Below are positions 16,758 to 24,997 of a stretch of DNA of 64,000 nucleotides, in pieces. Below the pieces are notes generated by a model. The model had not been told where the DNA came from. It saw nothing but the letters and a program-made list of their open reading frames with translations, and made no database searches. Source of the DNA: Flavobacterium sp. Root420 (lineage in GTDB: Bacteria > Bacteroidota > Bacteroidia > Flavobacteriales > Flavobacteriaceae); assembly GCF_001427905.1 (NCBI RefSeq), contig NZ_LMEF01000034.1, forward strand, positions 1 to 64,000, read 5' to 3'. Position 1 is the first letter of the stretch; each line of letters begins with the position of its first letter. Both the position numbers and the translations under genes were made by a program.

Positions 16758-17222
16758 TTATTCTTTCAATTTTTCTAAAAGTAGTTTAAAATCTTTTGGA
16801 CTGAGGGAATTGTTGTATTGCAGAATGATTTCATTTTTATCATTCAAAACACATAAAACCGGATATACAATTTGGCTGTTCATTGTTCCGAGTTGCAACG
16901 CTAATTCATGAACGCCAACATTATTTCCGGTTGGCTGATATTTAAACAGCTGATTATTAAAAGAAATATCGCGTTTTTCCTCGGCATTAAAATCAATAAA
17001 ATAGAAATCCGAATTTAAACTCTGAATAATTTCCTGATTTTTGAAAGTGGTAGCTTTCATTTTTTGGCAATACTGACACCAATCGGTATGAATAAAAACG
17101 ATTATTTTCTTCTTTTGAATTTGCTGTAAACTATCAATTGCTTCAAAAGATCTGCTTTGAAGTTGACAGAATCCAGTTGAAGTAATTCCAAAAAAGAAGA
17201 TCATTATCGCTAGCTTTTTCAT
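16758..17222 (-). CDS. Periplasmic thioredoxin-like protein
   Basis: This 154-residue protein has a signal peptide (1-20) and a thioredoxin fold with CxxC in HTDWCQYCQKMK (about 46-57), in the subfamily with the insert seen in DUF255/Thioredoxin_7 proteins. It probably reduces or maintains metal-binding cysteines outside the cytoplasm. The TonB receptor gene lies 126 bp upstream on the same strand; that receptor has a conspicuous NCGVCN motif, so the thioredoxin may serve it. The gap holds a repeat-rich hairpin region. Confidence 0.85.
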   Translation of the reverse strand: MKKLAIMIFFFGITSTGFCQLQSRSFEAIDSLQQIQKKKIIVFIHTDWCQYCQKMKATTFKNQEIIQSLNSDFYFIDFNAEEKRDISFNNQLFKYQPTGNNVGVHELALQLGTMNSQIVYPVLCVLNDKNEIILQYNNSLSPKDFKLLLEKLKE

Positions 17223-17224
17223 TT

Positions 17225-17345
17225 GGTTAGTTTTTTGCCACAGATTTCACAGATTAAAAGGATTATTTAAAAAAGGTTTGCCGCTAATTACACCAATTTT
17301 CACGAATTTAATTTGTGCTAATTCGGGCAATTCGTGGCAAAAACA
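17225..17345. repeat. Intergenic hairpin of the CACAGATTTCACAGATT type
   Basis: Contains TTGCCACAGATTTCACAGATT and AAGGATT words, then arms with TTCACGAATT and GCAATTCGTGGCAA that can pair. Related words recur at 14731-14750 and near 47375-47400. Belongs to the class of long intergenic inverted repeats seen across this window. Confidence 0.6.
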
Positions 17346-17348
17346 TTT

Positions 17349-19610
17349 TTATTTCAAAGTATAACGCAATCCAAAAAAACCGCGAATCGATTGATTTTGC
17401 CCGTAAACATAAGTCGTATCAAAAGTCAAACCGTACGGATTATCTGGTGTTACCAATACTTTTCCAGCCGAATCGTATTGTACATTTTTATCAAAAGGAT
17501 CATTCGTTCTCGAAATCAAAAACGGATTTTTCTGCATCGGCGTAAAATTCAATAGATTCTTAATACCACCATAAAGCTCAAAATTCTTCCATCCAAAATA
17601 GGTAAATTGAATATTCTGAATACTAAACCAAGGTGATTTCGGACTTCTCGGGTCATATTTGCTCAACAAAGGCAAGTTCATCGGACTGTAAACATTTCCC
17701 GTATAATCCAACAATAAATTTAAGGATTCTATTTTATAAGAAATGCTCCAGGTTGCGGTAAAATTTTCCGTTAAAAATGGTCTTTCTGAAATTCCGTTTT
17801 CTACATTTTTATTATCTAAAACCGTAGCTCCCAAAATCATTTTTAATCCCGAAGGAAAGTTAACATCTACATTCGTACTAATTCCCTGACTGATTGCGTA
17901 ACCATTGATATTATCGTAAATGATTTTATTCGGATCCGTTTCATAATCAGAAATGATTTTATTGCTGAAACGGGTATAAAAAGCCGTGGTTTCAATTCCG
18001 ATAAAAGTGCCGTTCGTGAAATTTATTTTTTGAATGTAATTCAGATTCGCGTTTACAGATTGCTCTGGTTTCAAATCATTCTTAATTACAACATCGCGTG
18101 AGCCGGTAAGCGCCGCGTGATCTTCGGTAAATAAATTCACAACACGAAATCCGGTTCCGGCATTCAATCTGAAAATAGTGTTTTCATTTTTCTTCCAACG
18201 ATACGCTACTCTCGGCGTATAAATTGAACCATGAATCGAGTTGTAATCGTAACGCATTCCCAACAAAACCTGACTTTTCGGCGAAAGCGTAATTTCATCC
18301 TGAACAAAAATTCCCGGCAGCCAGGTATTTTCGGCTTCTTTTGTTGCGGTTGTATTGTCGTCGTAATAAGAATAACGATTGGCAATTCCGGCAAGCAAAT
18401 CGTTTCTTCCCAACTTTTTATCCCACGTTAATTGTAAAAACCCAATTTTCTGATTTGCGATATAGGATGTTGTTCCATAACGACTATCCTGATAATGAAC
18501 GTTTCCGGAAAACGAAAGCATTAATTTTTCTTCAAAAGGCAATTGATAACTTCCAATTAATTCGCCTCTTTTTGTGTATATGCTTTCCCCATAAATTTCG
18601 TCACCGCCACGGTATTTTTTCTCCCAGCGTACATCTCCGCCCCAACGATCTTCATACATACCGCGTGCTGCGATCGTAAAAAGCCGATTATTATTTCGCA
18701 GAAAATTCCATTTATTGAAAACTGAAATTCTCTCAGACAAAGTCACATCAGTAAAACCGTCTTTGTCTTTATCAATAACCTGATTATAATCGAAATAGTT
18801 GATTCCCAAAAGTGTAGTCGATTTTTTGGTTGGATTGAATTTCATGCCTAAATCGACATTGGTTTCTAAATAAGTTGTCGTAAAAACATCGGCAGCAAAA
18901 ACCGGAGCATTCGTTGGGTTTTTAGTGATAATGTTGATTAGGCCACCAACTGCCTCACTTCCGTACAATGATGAAGCCGGACCTTTGACGATTTCAATTC
19001 GTTCCACCAAAGAATTCGGAATTCCGGATAAACCGTAAACCGTCGAAAGACTACTGACAATTGGCATTCCATCAATTAAAACCAAAGTATACGGCCCTTC
19101 CAAACCATTAATATGAATATCACCCGTATTACAAACACCACAATTTAGCTGTGGCCGAACACCATTGATGTTTTGAAGTGCTTCGTAAATACTTGGCGTT
19201 GGATTTTTCCTGAAGAAAACAGGCGAATAAACCTCAACCGGAACAGCACTTTCCAATCGTTTTACCGCCTTTAAAGTTCCTGAAACCACAACTTCATTAA
19301 GTTGATTTTCGTTATCTTCCAACTCAAAATCTTGATTAATATTTTGTCCTTCAACAACTGAGATTTTAAAGGTCATTGGTTTGAATCCAGTCGAGGTCAC
19401 TTGAATCTTATAATTTCCAGTACCAAGGTTTCCAATAACATAATATCCCAAACTATCTGTAACTGTTTTTTGATTTGTACCCAATAAATGCACATTTGCG
19501 GCTTTTATTTTTTTTCCTTCGCCAGAAACAAAACCAGAAATACTGGAGGTTTCCTGGGCATAAGAAAGTTGTAAAGTAAACAGAATCAATATCACTATTG
19601 AATTTTTCAT
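17349..19610 (-). CDS. TonB-dependent receptor with CarboxypepD_reg N-terminal domain
   Basis: This 753-residue outer-membrane receptor imports a ligand using TonB. The signal peptide (1-19) is followed by a CarboxypepD-like domain (about 20-115), a plug (about 120-230) and a barrel ending YTLK. The plug contains NCGVCNTGDIHINGLEGP, an unusual pair of Cys that could bind a metal, then LVLIDGMPIVSS, GLSGIP and IEIVKGPASSLYG. Barrel strands resemble colicin I/BtuB-type receptors. The start at 19610 gives a good signal peptide and has a promoter just upstream. The ligand is unknown, and metal complexes are a reasonable guess. Confidence 0.88.
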   Translation of the reverse strand: MKNSIVILILFTLQLSYAQETSSISGFVSGEGKKIKAANVHLLGTNQKTVTDSLGYYVIGNLGTGNYKIQVTSTGFKPMTFKISVVEGQNINQDFELEDNENQLNEVVVSGTLKAVKRLESAVPVEVYSPVFFRKNPTPSIYEALQNINGVRPQLNCGVCNTGDIHINGLEGPYTLVLIDGMPIVSSLSTVYGLSGIPNSLVERIEIVKGPASSLYGSEAVGGLINIITKNPTNAPVFAADVFTTTYLETNVDLGMKFNPTKKSTTLLGINYFDYNQVIDKDKDGFTDVTLSERISVFNKWNFLRNNNRLFTIAARGMYEDRWGGDVRWEKKYRGGDEIYGESIYTKRGELIGSYQLPFEEKLMLSFSGNVHYQDSRYGTTSYIANQKIGFLQLTWDKKLGRNDLLAGIANRYSYYDDNTTATKEAENTWLPGIFVQDEITLSPKSQVLLGMRYDYNSIHGSIYTPRVAYRWKKNENTIFRLNAGTGFRVVNLFTEDHAALTGSRDVVIKNDLKPEQSVNANLNYIQKINFTNGTFIGIETTAFYTRFSNKIISDYETDPNKIIYDNINGYAISQGISTNVDVNFPSGLKMILGATVLDNKNVENGISERPFLTENFTATWSISYKIESLNLLLDYTGNVYSPMNLPLLSKYDPRSPKSPWFSIQNIQFTYFGWKNFELYGGIKNLLNFTPMQKNPFLISRTNDPFDKNVQYDSAGKVLVTPDNPYGLTFDTTYVYGQNQSIRGFFGLRYTLK

Positions 19611-19631
19611 CGTTATAAAATTAAATTTAGG

Positions 19632-19660
19632 CAAAACTAAAAATTAAATTTGACAAACAA
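19632..19660 (-). promoter_or_regulatory. Bacteroidota promoter of the TonB receptor
   Basis: On the minus strand, a -33 TTG (19658-19660) is followed after 18 bp by TAGTTTTG (19632-19639), matching TAnnTTTG. The -7 box is 21 bp from the ATG at 19610. Confidence 0.6.
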
Positions 19661-19720
19661 TGATTTAAAAACTAAAAATTTTAATTCTATTTAAATCAAT
19701 ATGTTAGATTTTTGGTTAGT

Positions 19721-19848
19721 CACATAGAAACATAGTTTTTTACTTTGAGTTTAAAGATCAATTTAAAAAGCTAGCTTTCACACATAGCTATGTGTTTTAA
19801 TGTAAGTGAAACGCCTTTTAACGTCTACAAAAGCTATGTTTCTATGTG
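19721..19848. repeat. Long inverted repeat with arms CACATAGAAACATAG
   Basis: Perfect 15-bp arms at 19721-19735 and 19834-19848 (CTATGTTTCTATGTG) with a 98-nt loop that itself contains CACATAGCTATGTG. It lies between the thioredoxin-reductase-like gene and the TonB receptor. Confidence 0.8.
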
Positions 19849-19862
19849 TTTAAAGATATTTG

Positions 19863-20771
19863 TCAAACAAACGACTCTTCAATAAGTTCTTTATTAATTG
19901 AAGCACCCGCAAATGATCCCGAAGAAACCGCCATTGCCACAGATCTTGCCTGAATAACACAGTCCCCGCTTGCATAAACTCCCGGAATAGTTGTTTTCTG
20001 CATCATGTCAACTTTGATCAAGCCTTGTTCTGTCAATTCACAATCTAAAGATTCCGGCAAAGAACAATGTTGTTCAAACGGAGGCCTGAAATAAATGGCT
20101 TTAATGGCAGTTTTTGATTGGTTTTTAAAGACTACTTGTTTAATACTTCCGTTTTCATGTTCTAAAGATTCGATCTCCTCTTCAATGATTTCAATTTGAT
20201 GTTTCTTTAAAATTTCCATTTGTTCGGATGTTAAAGTTGATTTTCCATTGGTCAATAATCTTAAATCTTTTGTCCAGTTTGAGATTAGTTTTGCATATTC
20301 AAAACCCATATCGCCGTTAGCAATAATTGCAGTCTTCTCCTTTTTTACTTCATAACCGTGGCAATATGGACAATGCAACACCGAAATTCCCCAACATCCA
20401 GCCAAACCTTTAATTTCCGGAAGCAGATCTTTTACCCCTGTTGCGAATAACACTTTTTTAGAAGTAAAAGCTTCTCCTGAATCTGTTTTGATTTCGAAAC
20501 CTTCTTTTATTTTGATAGCCTGGACAGCGAGTCCGTTAAAAAACTGAACTGTTTTATAAAAGTCGACTTGTAGTTTGGCTTTCGCCGAAATGATGGCGGG
20601 AACTTCACCGTCTTGCGTAATGAAATTATGCGAATGCGACGTTTGTCTGTTGCATGGCAAACCACTGTCAATTACTAATACCTGACGCAAAGACCGCCCT
20701 AGACTCATCGCGGCCGAAAGTCCACTGTAACTTCCTCCGACAATAATCACTTCAAAATGTTTTTGTTCCAT
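19863..20771 (-). CDS. Thioredoxin-reductase-like NAD(P)/FAD oxidoreductase
   Basis: This 302-residue flavoprotein has an FAD-binding start (IIVGGSYSGLSAAM), a NAD(P)-binding IIANGDMGFEYAKL segment, and the redox pair C134-P-Y-C137. It resembles TrxB but is shorter than most, and belongs to a set of Bacteroidota enzymes found near metal genes. It lies 12 bp past merC and is presumably co-transcribed with it. Its electron acceptor is unknown. Thioredoxin itself is not encoded nearby, so a different disulfide partner is possible. Confidence 0.85.
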   Translation of the reverse strand: MEQKHFEVIIVGGSYSGLSAAMSLGRSLRQVLVIDSGLPCNRQTSHSHNFITQDGEVPAIISAKAKLQVDFYKTVQFFNGLAVQAIKIKEGFEIKTDSGEAFTSKKVLFATGVKDLLPEIKGLAGCWGISVLHCPYCHGYEVKKEKTAIIANGDMGFEYAKLISNWTKDLRLLTNGKSTLTSEQMEILKKHQIEIIEEEIESLEHENGSIKQVVFKNQSKTAIKAIYFRPPFEQHCSLPESLDCELTEQGLIKVDMMQKTTIPGVYASGDCVIQARSVAMAVSSGSFAGASINKELIEESFV

Positions 20772-20783
20772 AACTTTATGTTT

Positions 20784-21137
20784 TTAATGATTCCTATTTT
20801 TATGCAACTTATAATTTAGCAAATGTCCAATGATCATCCCAATTCCACCAATGAAAATGAGATCAAGATGAATGTCCAGAATAATTTCACTTAAAACGCT
20901 GATCCAAATCAGGGCCATTGAAACAACAAGAATTGATGTTATCAATAGTCTCGATTTTTTTATAATTTTAATGATTACAAAAAGTCCTATAGTCGCGAAA
21001 AGCAAATCAATAAACGGATTGTGACTTAATCCCAAAGGGAGGATTGTTAAAAACGGAAAAACCAAACAATGAACCAAACAAATTGTCGCGCTTGAAATTC
21101 CTAAAATATCATAAAAAGGTGTTGTGGTTTTCTTCAT
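20784..21137 (-). CDS. MerC-domain membrane protein
   Basis: This 117-residue protein has four predicted membrane helices and the MerC signature with Cys20 and Cys24 (ATICLVHCLVFPFL). MerC proteins move mercury or other metals across the inner membrane. No mer operon genes other than a Fur regulator are present, so a role in general metal transport is as likely as mercury. It is the first gene of a unit with the flavin oxidoreductase downstream, and its promoter shares an element with that of mntH. Confidence 0.85.
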   Translation of the reverse strand: MKKTTTPFYDILGISSATICLVHCLVFPFLTILPLGLSHNPFIDLLFATIGLFVIIKIIKKSRLLITSILVVSMALIWISVLSEIILDIHLDLIFIGGIGMIIGHLLNYKLHKNRNH

Positions 21138-21169
21138 TTGACGTACATTTGCTTAATGCAATTTTGTTG

Positions 21170-21202
21170 CAAATATATACATAATAAATTAAGCGCAACA
21201 AT
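21170..21202 (-). promoter_or_regulatory. merC promoter overlapped by a Fur-type palindrome
   Basis: On the minus strand the -7 box TATATTTG (21170-21177) follows a -33 TTG (21196-21198) after 18 bp. The -33 lies inside the 10-mer ATTGTTGCGC, also found at the mntH promoter in the same orientation and at nearly the same distance from its -7 box (15 versus 16 bp). Confidence 0.7.
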
Positions 21203-21208
21203 GTTGCG
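21194..21208. promoter_or_regulatory. Putative Fur-family operator (7-1-7 palindrome)
   Basis: Perfect inverted repeat CGCAACA (21194-21200), A at 21201, TGTTGCG (21202-21208). It lies between the merC and fur-family starts and covers the -33 region of the merC promoter. A 15-bp 7-1-7 symmetry is typical of Fur-family sites. Binding is inferred, not shown. Confidence 0.7.
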
Positions 21209-21231
21209 TTATTATTTTTTTATTTTAAAAA

Positions 21232-21624
21232 ATGAAAACAACGAGAAACACCACAGCAAAGACGGCCGTTTTAGAGATTTTTGGAAAAACCAAAACCGCA
21301 CTATCACACACCGAAATTTACAAACAAATAGAAAGCTTATGCGATCGCGTAACCGTTTACCGAATTTTAGATCGTCTAGTTAACGACGATATCGTCCACA
21401 AAATTGTTGATTTGGATGGCACTATAAAATACGCCAAATGCCATCATCATGCCCAGCGAGTGCATATTCATAATCATGCGCATTTCAGTTGTGAAAAATG
21501 TCTTGAGATCACTTGCCTTGAAAATGTGAAACCGAGCTACATTATTCCGCACAATTACAAGGTGAATGACATAAACTTTACATTGTCAGGAATATGCCCA
21601 AATTGTTTTAATTCTAACATATAA
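21232..21624 (+). CDS. Fur-family transcriptional regulator
   Basis: This 130-residue protein has a winged helix (about 10-85) and a metal-binding C-terminal half with histidine-rich CHHHAQRVHIHNHAH (about 80-95) and the zinc-cysteines CEKC and CPNC. Fur, Zur and PerR cannot be told apart with certainty; the HxH-rich loop and short tail recall Zur or Mur. It is divergent from merC and lies upstream of mntH, and the palindrome at 21194-21208 is probably its operator. The mntH promoter shares half of that operator. Confidence 0.9.
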   Translation: MKTTRNTTAKTAVLEIFGKTKTALSHTEIYKQIESLCDRVTVYRILDRLVNDDIVHKIVDLDGTIKYAKCHHHAQRVHIHNHAHFSCEKCLEITCLENVKPSYIIPHNYKVNDINFTLSGICPNCFNSNI

Positions 21625-21645
21625 GATTTAGGCTCGTCTAAAAAT

Positions 21646-21679
21646 ATTGTTGCGCGAATGTAATTTTTATATACATTTG
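21646..21679 (+). promoter_or_regulatory. mntH promoter with shared regulator half-site
   Basis: A -33 TTG (21650-21652) is followed after 19 bp by TACATTTG (21672-21679), matching TAnnTTTG; the ATG is at 21698. The -33 lies in ATTGTTGCGC (21646-21655), identical to the same-strand element of the merC promoter. Confidence 0.7.
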
Positions 21680-21697
21680 TTAAAACAACATTTTAAA

Positions 21698-23566
21698 ATG
21701 ACCAAATCTTTAGAAGAAGTTAACCAATCGGTTGCAACAGAACATAAAAAGACAGGATTCCGTAAAATATTGGCCTTTTTAGGTCCCGCATATCTGGTAA
21801 GCGTTGGTTATATGGATCCCGGAAACTGGGCGACAGATATTGCCGGCGGAAGTCAGTTTGGCTATTCTTTACTTTGGGTTTTGCTAATGAGTAACTTAAT
21901 GGCTTTACTTCTTCAAAGTTTAAGTGCAAGACTCGGAATCGTAACACAACGAGATCTGGCTCAGGCTTCACGTGAAACTTACTCCAGATTCATCAATTAT
22001 ATATTATATTTTTTAGCCGAAATTGCCATTGCTGCCTGTGATTTAGCCGAAGTTTTAGGAATGGCAATCGGAATCAATCTTCTTTTTGATATTCCGTTAA
22101 TTGAAGGTGTTTTAATCACGGTTCTCGATACTTTTTTACTGCTTTTCCTAATTAATAAAGGCATCCGAAAAATGGAAGCTTTTATTATTGTTTTAGTTGC
22201 TATTATTGGCTTTTCTTTCATTTTCGAGATGATTTTCGCTGAACCGGAACTTGACAAGGTGATTTATGGACTAGTTCCTTCAATTCCAAGTTCTGCCGCT
22301 TTATATATTGCAATCGGTATTATTGGTGCAACTGTAATGCCTCACAATTTATATTTACATTCATCTCTTGTACAAACGCGTAAATTCGACAGAACTCCAG
22401 CCGGAATCAAACAAGCGTTGAAGTATAATTTCATCGATTCTACAATCGCCTTAAATCTTGCCTTTTTTGTAAACGCCGCCATTTTAATTTTGGCTGCAGC
22501 TACATTTTATAAAAACGGAATGTTTGAAGTCGCAGAAATTCAGGACGCACACCAATTTTTAGAACCATTATTAGGAACCAAATGGGCACCTATTTTATTT
22601 GCAGTCGCCCTGATTGCTGCCGGACAAAGTTCAACAGTAACGGGAACTTTAGCAGGGCAAATTGTGATGGAAGGTTATTTGAATTTACGTATACAGCCAT
22701 GGGTTCGCCGTATTATTACCCGTTTGATTGCCATTGTTCCGGCAGTAATTGTAATTTTAATTTATGGCGAAAGCGTAACCGGAAAACTTTTAATTTTAAG
22801 TCAGGTTATTTTGAGCTTGCAATTGGGTTTTGCGATTATTCCGCTGATTCATTTTGTGAGCGATAAAACCAAAATGAAAGGTTTTCATATTTCTAAAACC
22901 ACTCAAGTTGCAGCTTGGTTAATTGCTTTAATTATTGTTTCATTGAATGCCAAATTGGTTTATGATGAGATCACTTCCTGGCTTGAAAATTCTAATAACC
23001 CAGTGTTTCTTTGGTTTACGGTTGTACCACTAGCCTTTGGATTCTTAGGATTGCTTCTTTATATTGTATTTAAACCATTTATTGCAAGAGCGAAATCTAA
23101 TATTGAGAATCATTCTCCACATCATTTAAAATTGCAATACCAACCAAAAGAAACCTATACCAAGAAAAACATAGCAATTTCAGTCGATTTTTCTAAAGCC
23201 GACGAGGCTGCCCTAAACAATGCATTTGAATTGGGCGGCATAAATGCCCAATATACCTTAATTCACATTGTAGAAACTGTTGGGGCATTAGTCTACGGAG
23301 ATAATATTGAAGACCATGAAACTACAATCGACGAAGAATTATTATTAGAATATAAAGAGATGCTTTCGCAGAAGGGATTCAAGATAGAAACAGAACTTGG
23401 TTTTGGAAAACCTAACAGCGTGATTCCGAAGATTATCAACCAAGGAAATTTTGATATTTTAGTTATGGGAACCCACGGTCACACCGGATTAAAAGACATT
23501 TTATTTGGCACCACCGTAGACAAATTGAGACATAAAATTTCGATACCTTTGTTGATTGTTAAATAA
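21698..23566 (+). CDS. mntH: MntH-type Nramp transporter fused to a UspA domain
   Basis: This 622-residue protein imports Mn2+ or Fe2+ with protons. The Nramp half (about 25-455) has the signature MDPGNWATDIAGGS and MPHNLYLHSS and about eleven membrane helices. A linker leads to a UspA domain (about 480-622) whose GTHGHTGLKDILFGTT fits the ATP-binding G-2x-G-9x-G(S/T) pattern. I start at the ATG 21698; the earlier frame runs through the promoter. The regulators nearby (Fur family before, DtxR family after) fit a manganese role. Nramp-Usp fusions occur in some Bacteroidota. Confidence 0.92.
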   Translation: MTKSLEEVNQSVATEHKKTGFRKILAFLGPAYLVSVGYMDPGNWATDIAGGSQFGYSLLWVLLMSNLMALLLQSLSARLGIVTQRDLAQASRETYSRFINYILYFLAEIAIAACDLAEVLGMAIGINLLFDIPLIEGVLITVLDTFLLLFLINKGIRKMEAFIIVLVAIIGFSFIFEMIFAEPELDKVIYGLVPSIPSSAALYIAIGIIGATVMPHNLYLHSSLVQTRKFDRTPAGIKQALKYNFIDSTIALNLAFFVNAAILILAAATFYKNGMFEVAEIQDAHQFLEPLLGTKWAPILFAVALIAAGQSSTVTGTLAGQIVMEGYLNLRIQPWVRRIITRLIAIVPAVIVILIYGESVTGKLLILSQVILSLQLGFAIIPLIHFVSDKTKMKGFHISKTTQVAAWLIALIIVSLNAKLVYDEITSWLENSNNPVFLWFTVVPLAFGFLGLLLYIVFKPFIARAKSNIENHSPHHLKLQYQPKETYTKKNIAISVDFSKADEAALNNAFELGGINAQYTLIHIVETVGALVYGDNIEDHETTIDEELLLEYKEMLSQKGFKIETELGFGKPNSVIPKIINQGNFDILVMGTHGHTGLKDILFGTTVDKLRHKISIPLLIVK

Positions 23567-23569
23567 ATT

Positions 23570-23645
23570 AGGTACAAAGGTCCAGAGTTACAAAGGAACA
23601 AAGGTTTTCTGCTTTGAACCTCTGTTCCTTTGAACCTTTGTCCCT
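23570..23645. repeat. Intergenic inverted repeat (GGTACAAAGGTCC.. type)
   Basis: Arms with ACAAAGGAACAAAGGTT and AACCTCTGTTCCTTTG can pair, between mntH and the DtxR-family gene. The RNA would form a hairpin that could uncouple or attenuate transcription between the two. Confidence 0.65.
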
Positions 23646-23659
23646 CAAAAAGAAAAAAA

Positions 23660-24313
23660 ATGACTTTTTCAGAAGAAAACTACCTAAAATCAATATATCA
23701 TCTTACTGCTTCAAATGATACTGAAGTCAGCACTAACGCTATTGCTGAAATGATGGAAACCAAAGCTTCATCCGTTACGGATATGCTTAAAAAGCTGGCA
23801 GATAAAGATTTAGTAAATTATAAAAAATACCAGGGCGTTTCTTTAACCGAAAACGGAAAACTAGCTGCTAAAATGATTGTTCGCAAACATCGTTTATGGG
23901 AAGTTTTTTTAGTGGAAAAACTGAATTTTAGTTGGGATGAGGTTCACGATATTGCAGAACAATTAGAACATATCAAATCGGAGCAATTGATTAATCGTTT
24001 GGATGATTTCCTTGGAAATCCAACGGAAGATCCGCACGGCGATCCTATTCCGGATGCGAATGGCCGAATTGTGAAGATCGAAAAACAACTGCTTGCTGAA
24101 TTAACAGAACACCAAATTGGTGTTTGTGTGGGTGTAAAAGATACCTCTTCAGAATTTTTGAAATATCTGGACAAACAAGAAATCGCTTTGGGTTCAAAAA
24201 TCGAATTTCTTTCTAAAGAATCTTTCGATTTATCGGTTAAAATTAAGATTGATCGAAGGGAATTATCTATCTCGAATAAAATTGCTTCTAATTTGTTTGT
24301 GAAGCTTATTTAG
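23660..24313 (+). CDS. DtxR/MntR-family metal-dependent regulator
   Basis: This 217-residue protein has an N-terminal winged helix (1-65), a metal-binding and dimer domain with the diagnostic NPTEDPHGDPIP (about 117-128), and a C-terminal FeoA/SH3-like domain (about 145-217). DtxR proteins repress metal uptake when Fe2+ or Mn2+ is bound; next to mntH a manganese role is likely. The ATG at 23660 is used because upstream residues are repeat-derived. Both a Fur-type and a DtxR-type regulator bracket mntH, so dual control is possible. Confidence 0.9.
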   Translation: MTFSEENYLKSIYHLTASNDTEVSTNAIAEMMETKASSVTDMLKKLADKDLVNYKKYQGVSLTENGKLAAKMIVRKHRLWEVFLVEKLNFSWDEVHDIAEQLEHIKSEQLINRLDDFLGNPTEDPHGDPIPDANGRIVKIEKQLLAELTEHQIGVCVGVKDTSSEFLKYLDKQEIALGSKIEFLSKESFDLSVKIKIDRRELSISNKIASNLFVKLI

Positions 24314-24440
24314 GAGTTGTTATACCACAGAGATACACAGAGGTACGCGAAGATTTTTTTTGATTTGCAAGGATTAATCCGCCCTAAAAAACACAATATT
24401 GACAGAAATGGCAAACTAGCCGCTAAACTTTTTTTTGAAA

Positions 24441-24532
24441 ACGGGATTCCTAGCCCCGATAGAAGTGGAAATCCTTTTGTGGCGGGGTTCGCCACAAAAG
24501 ATTGGAACGGATAGCGGGATTAGCTCCTAAAA
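24441..24532. repeat. Structured repeat element (GCCCCGAT..GGATAGCGGGAT type)
   Basis: Centred on a perfect 11-bp stem CTTTTGTGGCG (24474-24484) / CGCCACAAAAG (24490-24500) with a GGGTT loop. Outer segments GGGATTCCTAGCCCCGATAG and GGATAGCGGGATTAGCTCC pair imperfectly, giving an extended hairpin. The rich GC content contrasts with its surroundings. It lies between two convergent genes. I believe similar sequences are scattered through flavobacterial genomes, but could not check. Confidence 0.7.
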
Positions 24533-24533
24533 A

Positions 24534-24932
24534 CTAAACAATCCCTTTTTCAATCATCTCCAACATTACTGGCGATGCATTCTTGAATGTTGGTTCCTGC
24601 TCGATAATACTTCCAGCATTCTTTTTGTTTACTTTGAATGTTACATCGTTATCTGTCGTAAACAAAAGCGCTGTCAAAAATGGGTTTTTAATATACGTTC
24701 CCAATACCATTAAAGCTTCATCTAAAGTGTGAATACTTTCAATTTCTTCAGTTTTATAGCGCGTAGTCAAAGAGATTGAATACGTGTTGTCTTCATTCAA
24801 AACCAATCGGAAGTAAATGTTTTTGATCTCGGTATCACCGATCGTTTTGGCAAGAGTAAGTTTGGCAAAAGTGCCGCTTTGAATGCTTTCTTTGACGCGT
24901 TCACAAAAAAGAGCAAATATTGGTTCGTACAT
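24534..24932 (-). CDS. Conserved hypothetical, resembles the N-terminal part of a putative methyltransferase family
   Basis: This 132-residue protein has no signal peptide or membrane helix. Phrases such as TFAKLTLAK, EIKNIYFR, RYKTEEI and LLFTTDNDV resemble, from memory, the N-terminal third of a roughly 390-residue family of putative SAM-dependent methyltransferases in Bacteroidota, yet this frame stops soon after that part. It may be a shortened member or a stand-alone domain. It ends two bases past a GC-rich structured repeat, which could mark a truncation point. Function is unknown. Confidence 0.6.
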   Translation of the reverse strand: MYEPIFALFCERVKESIQSGTFAKLTLAKTIGDTEIKNIYFRLVLNEDNTYSISLTTRYKTEEIESIHTLDEALMVLGTYIKNPFLTALLFTTDNDVTFKVNKKNAGSIIEQEPTFKNASPVMLEMIEKGIV

Positions 24933-24997
24933 TTTTTTTAAGCTTGTAAGGTTCTGAGATGCTAAGGTTCTAAGTTTTTAAAACCTTTGTCTATTAT

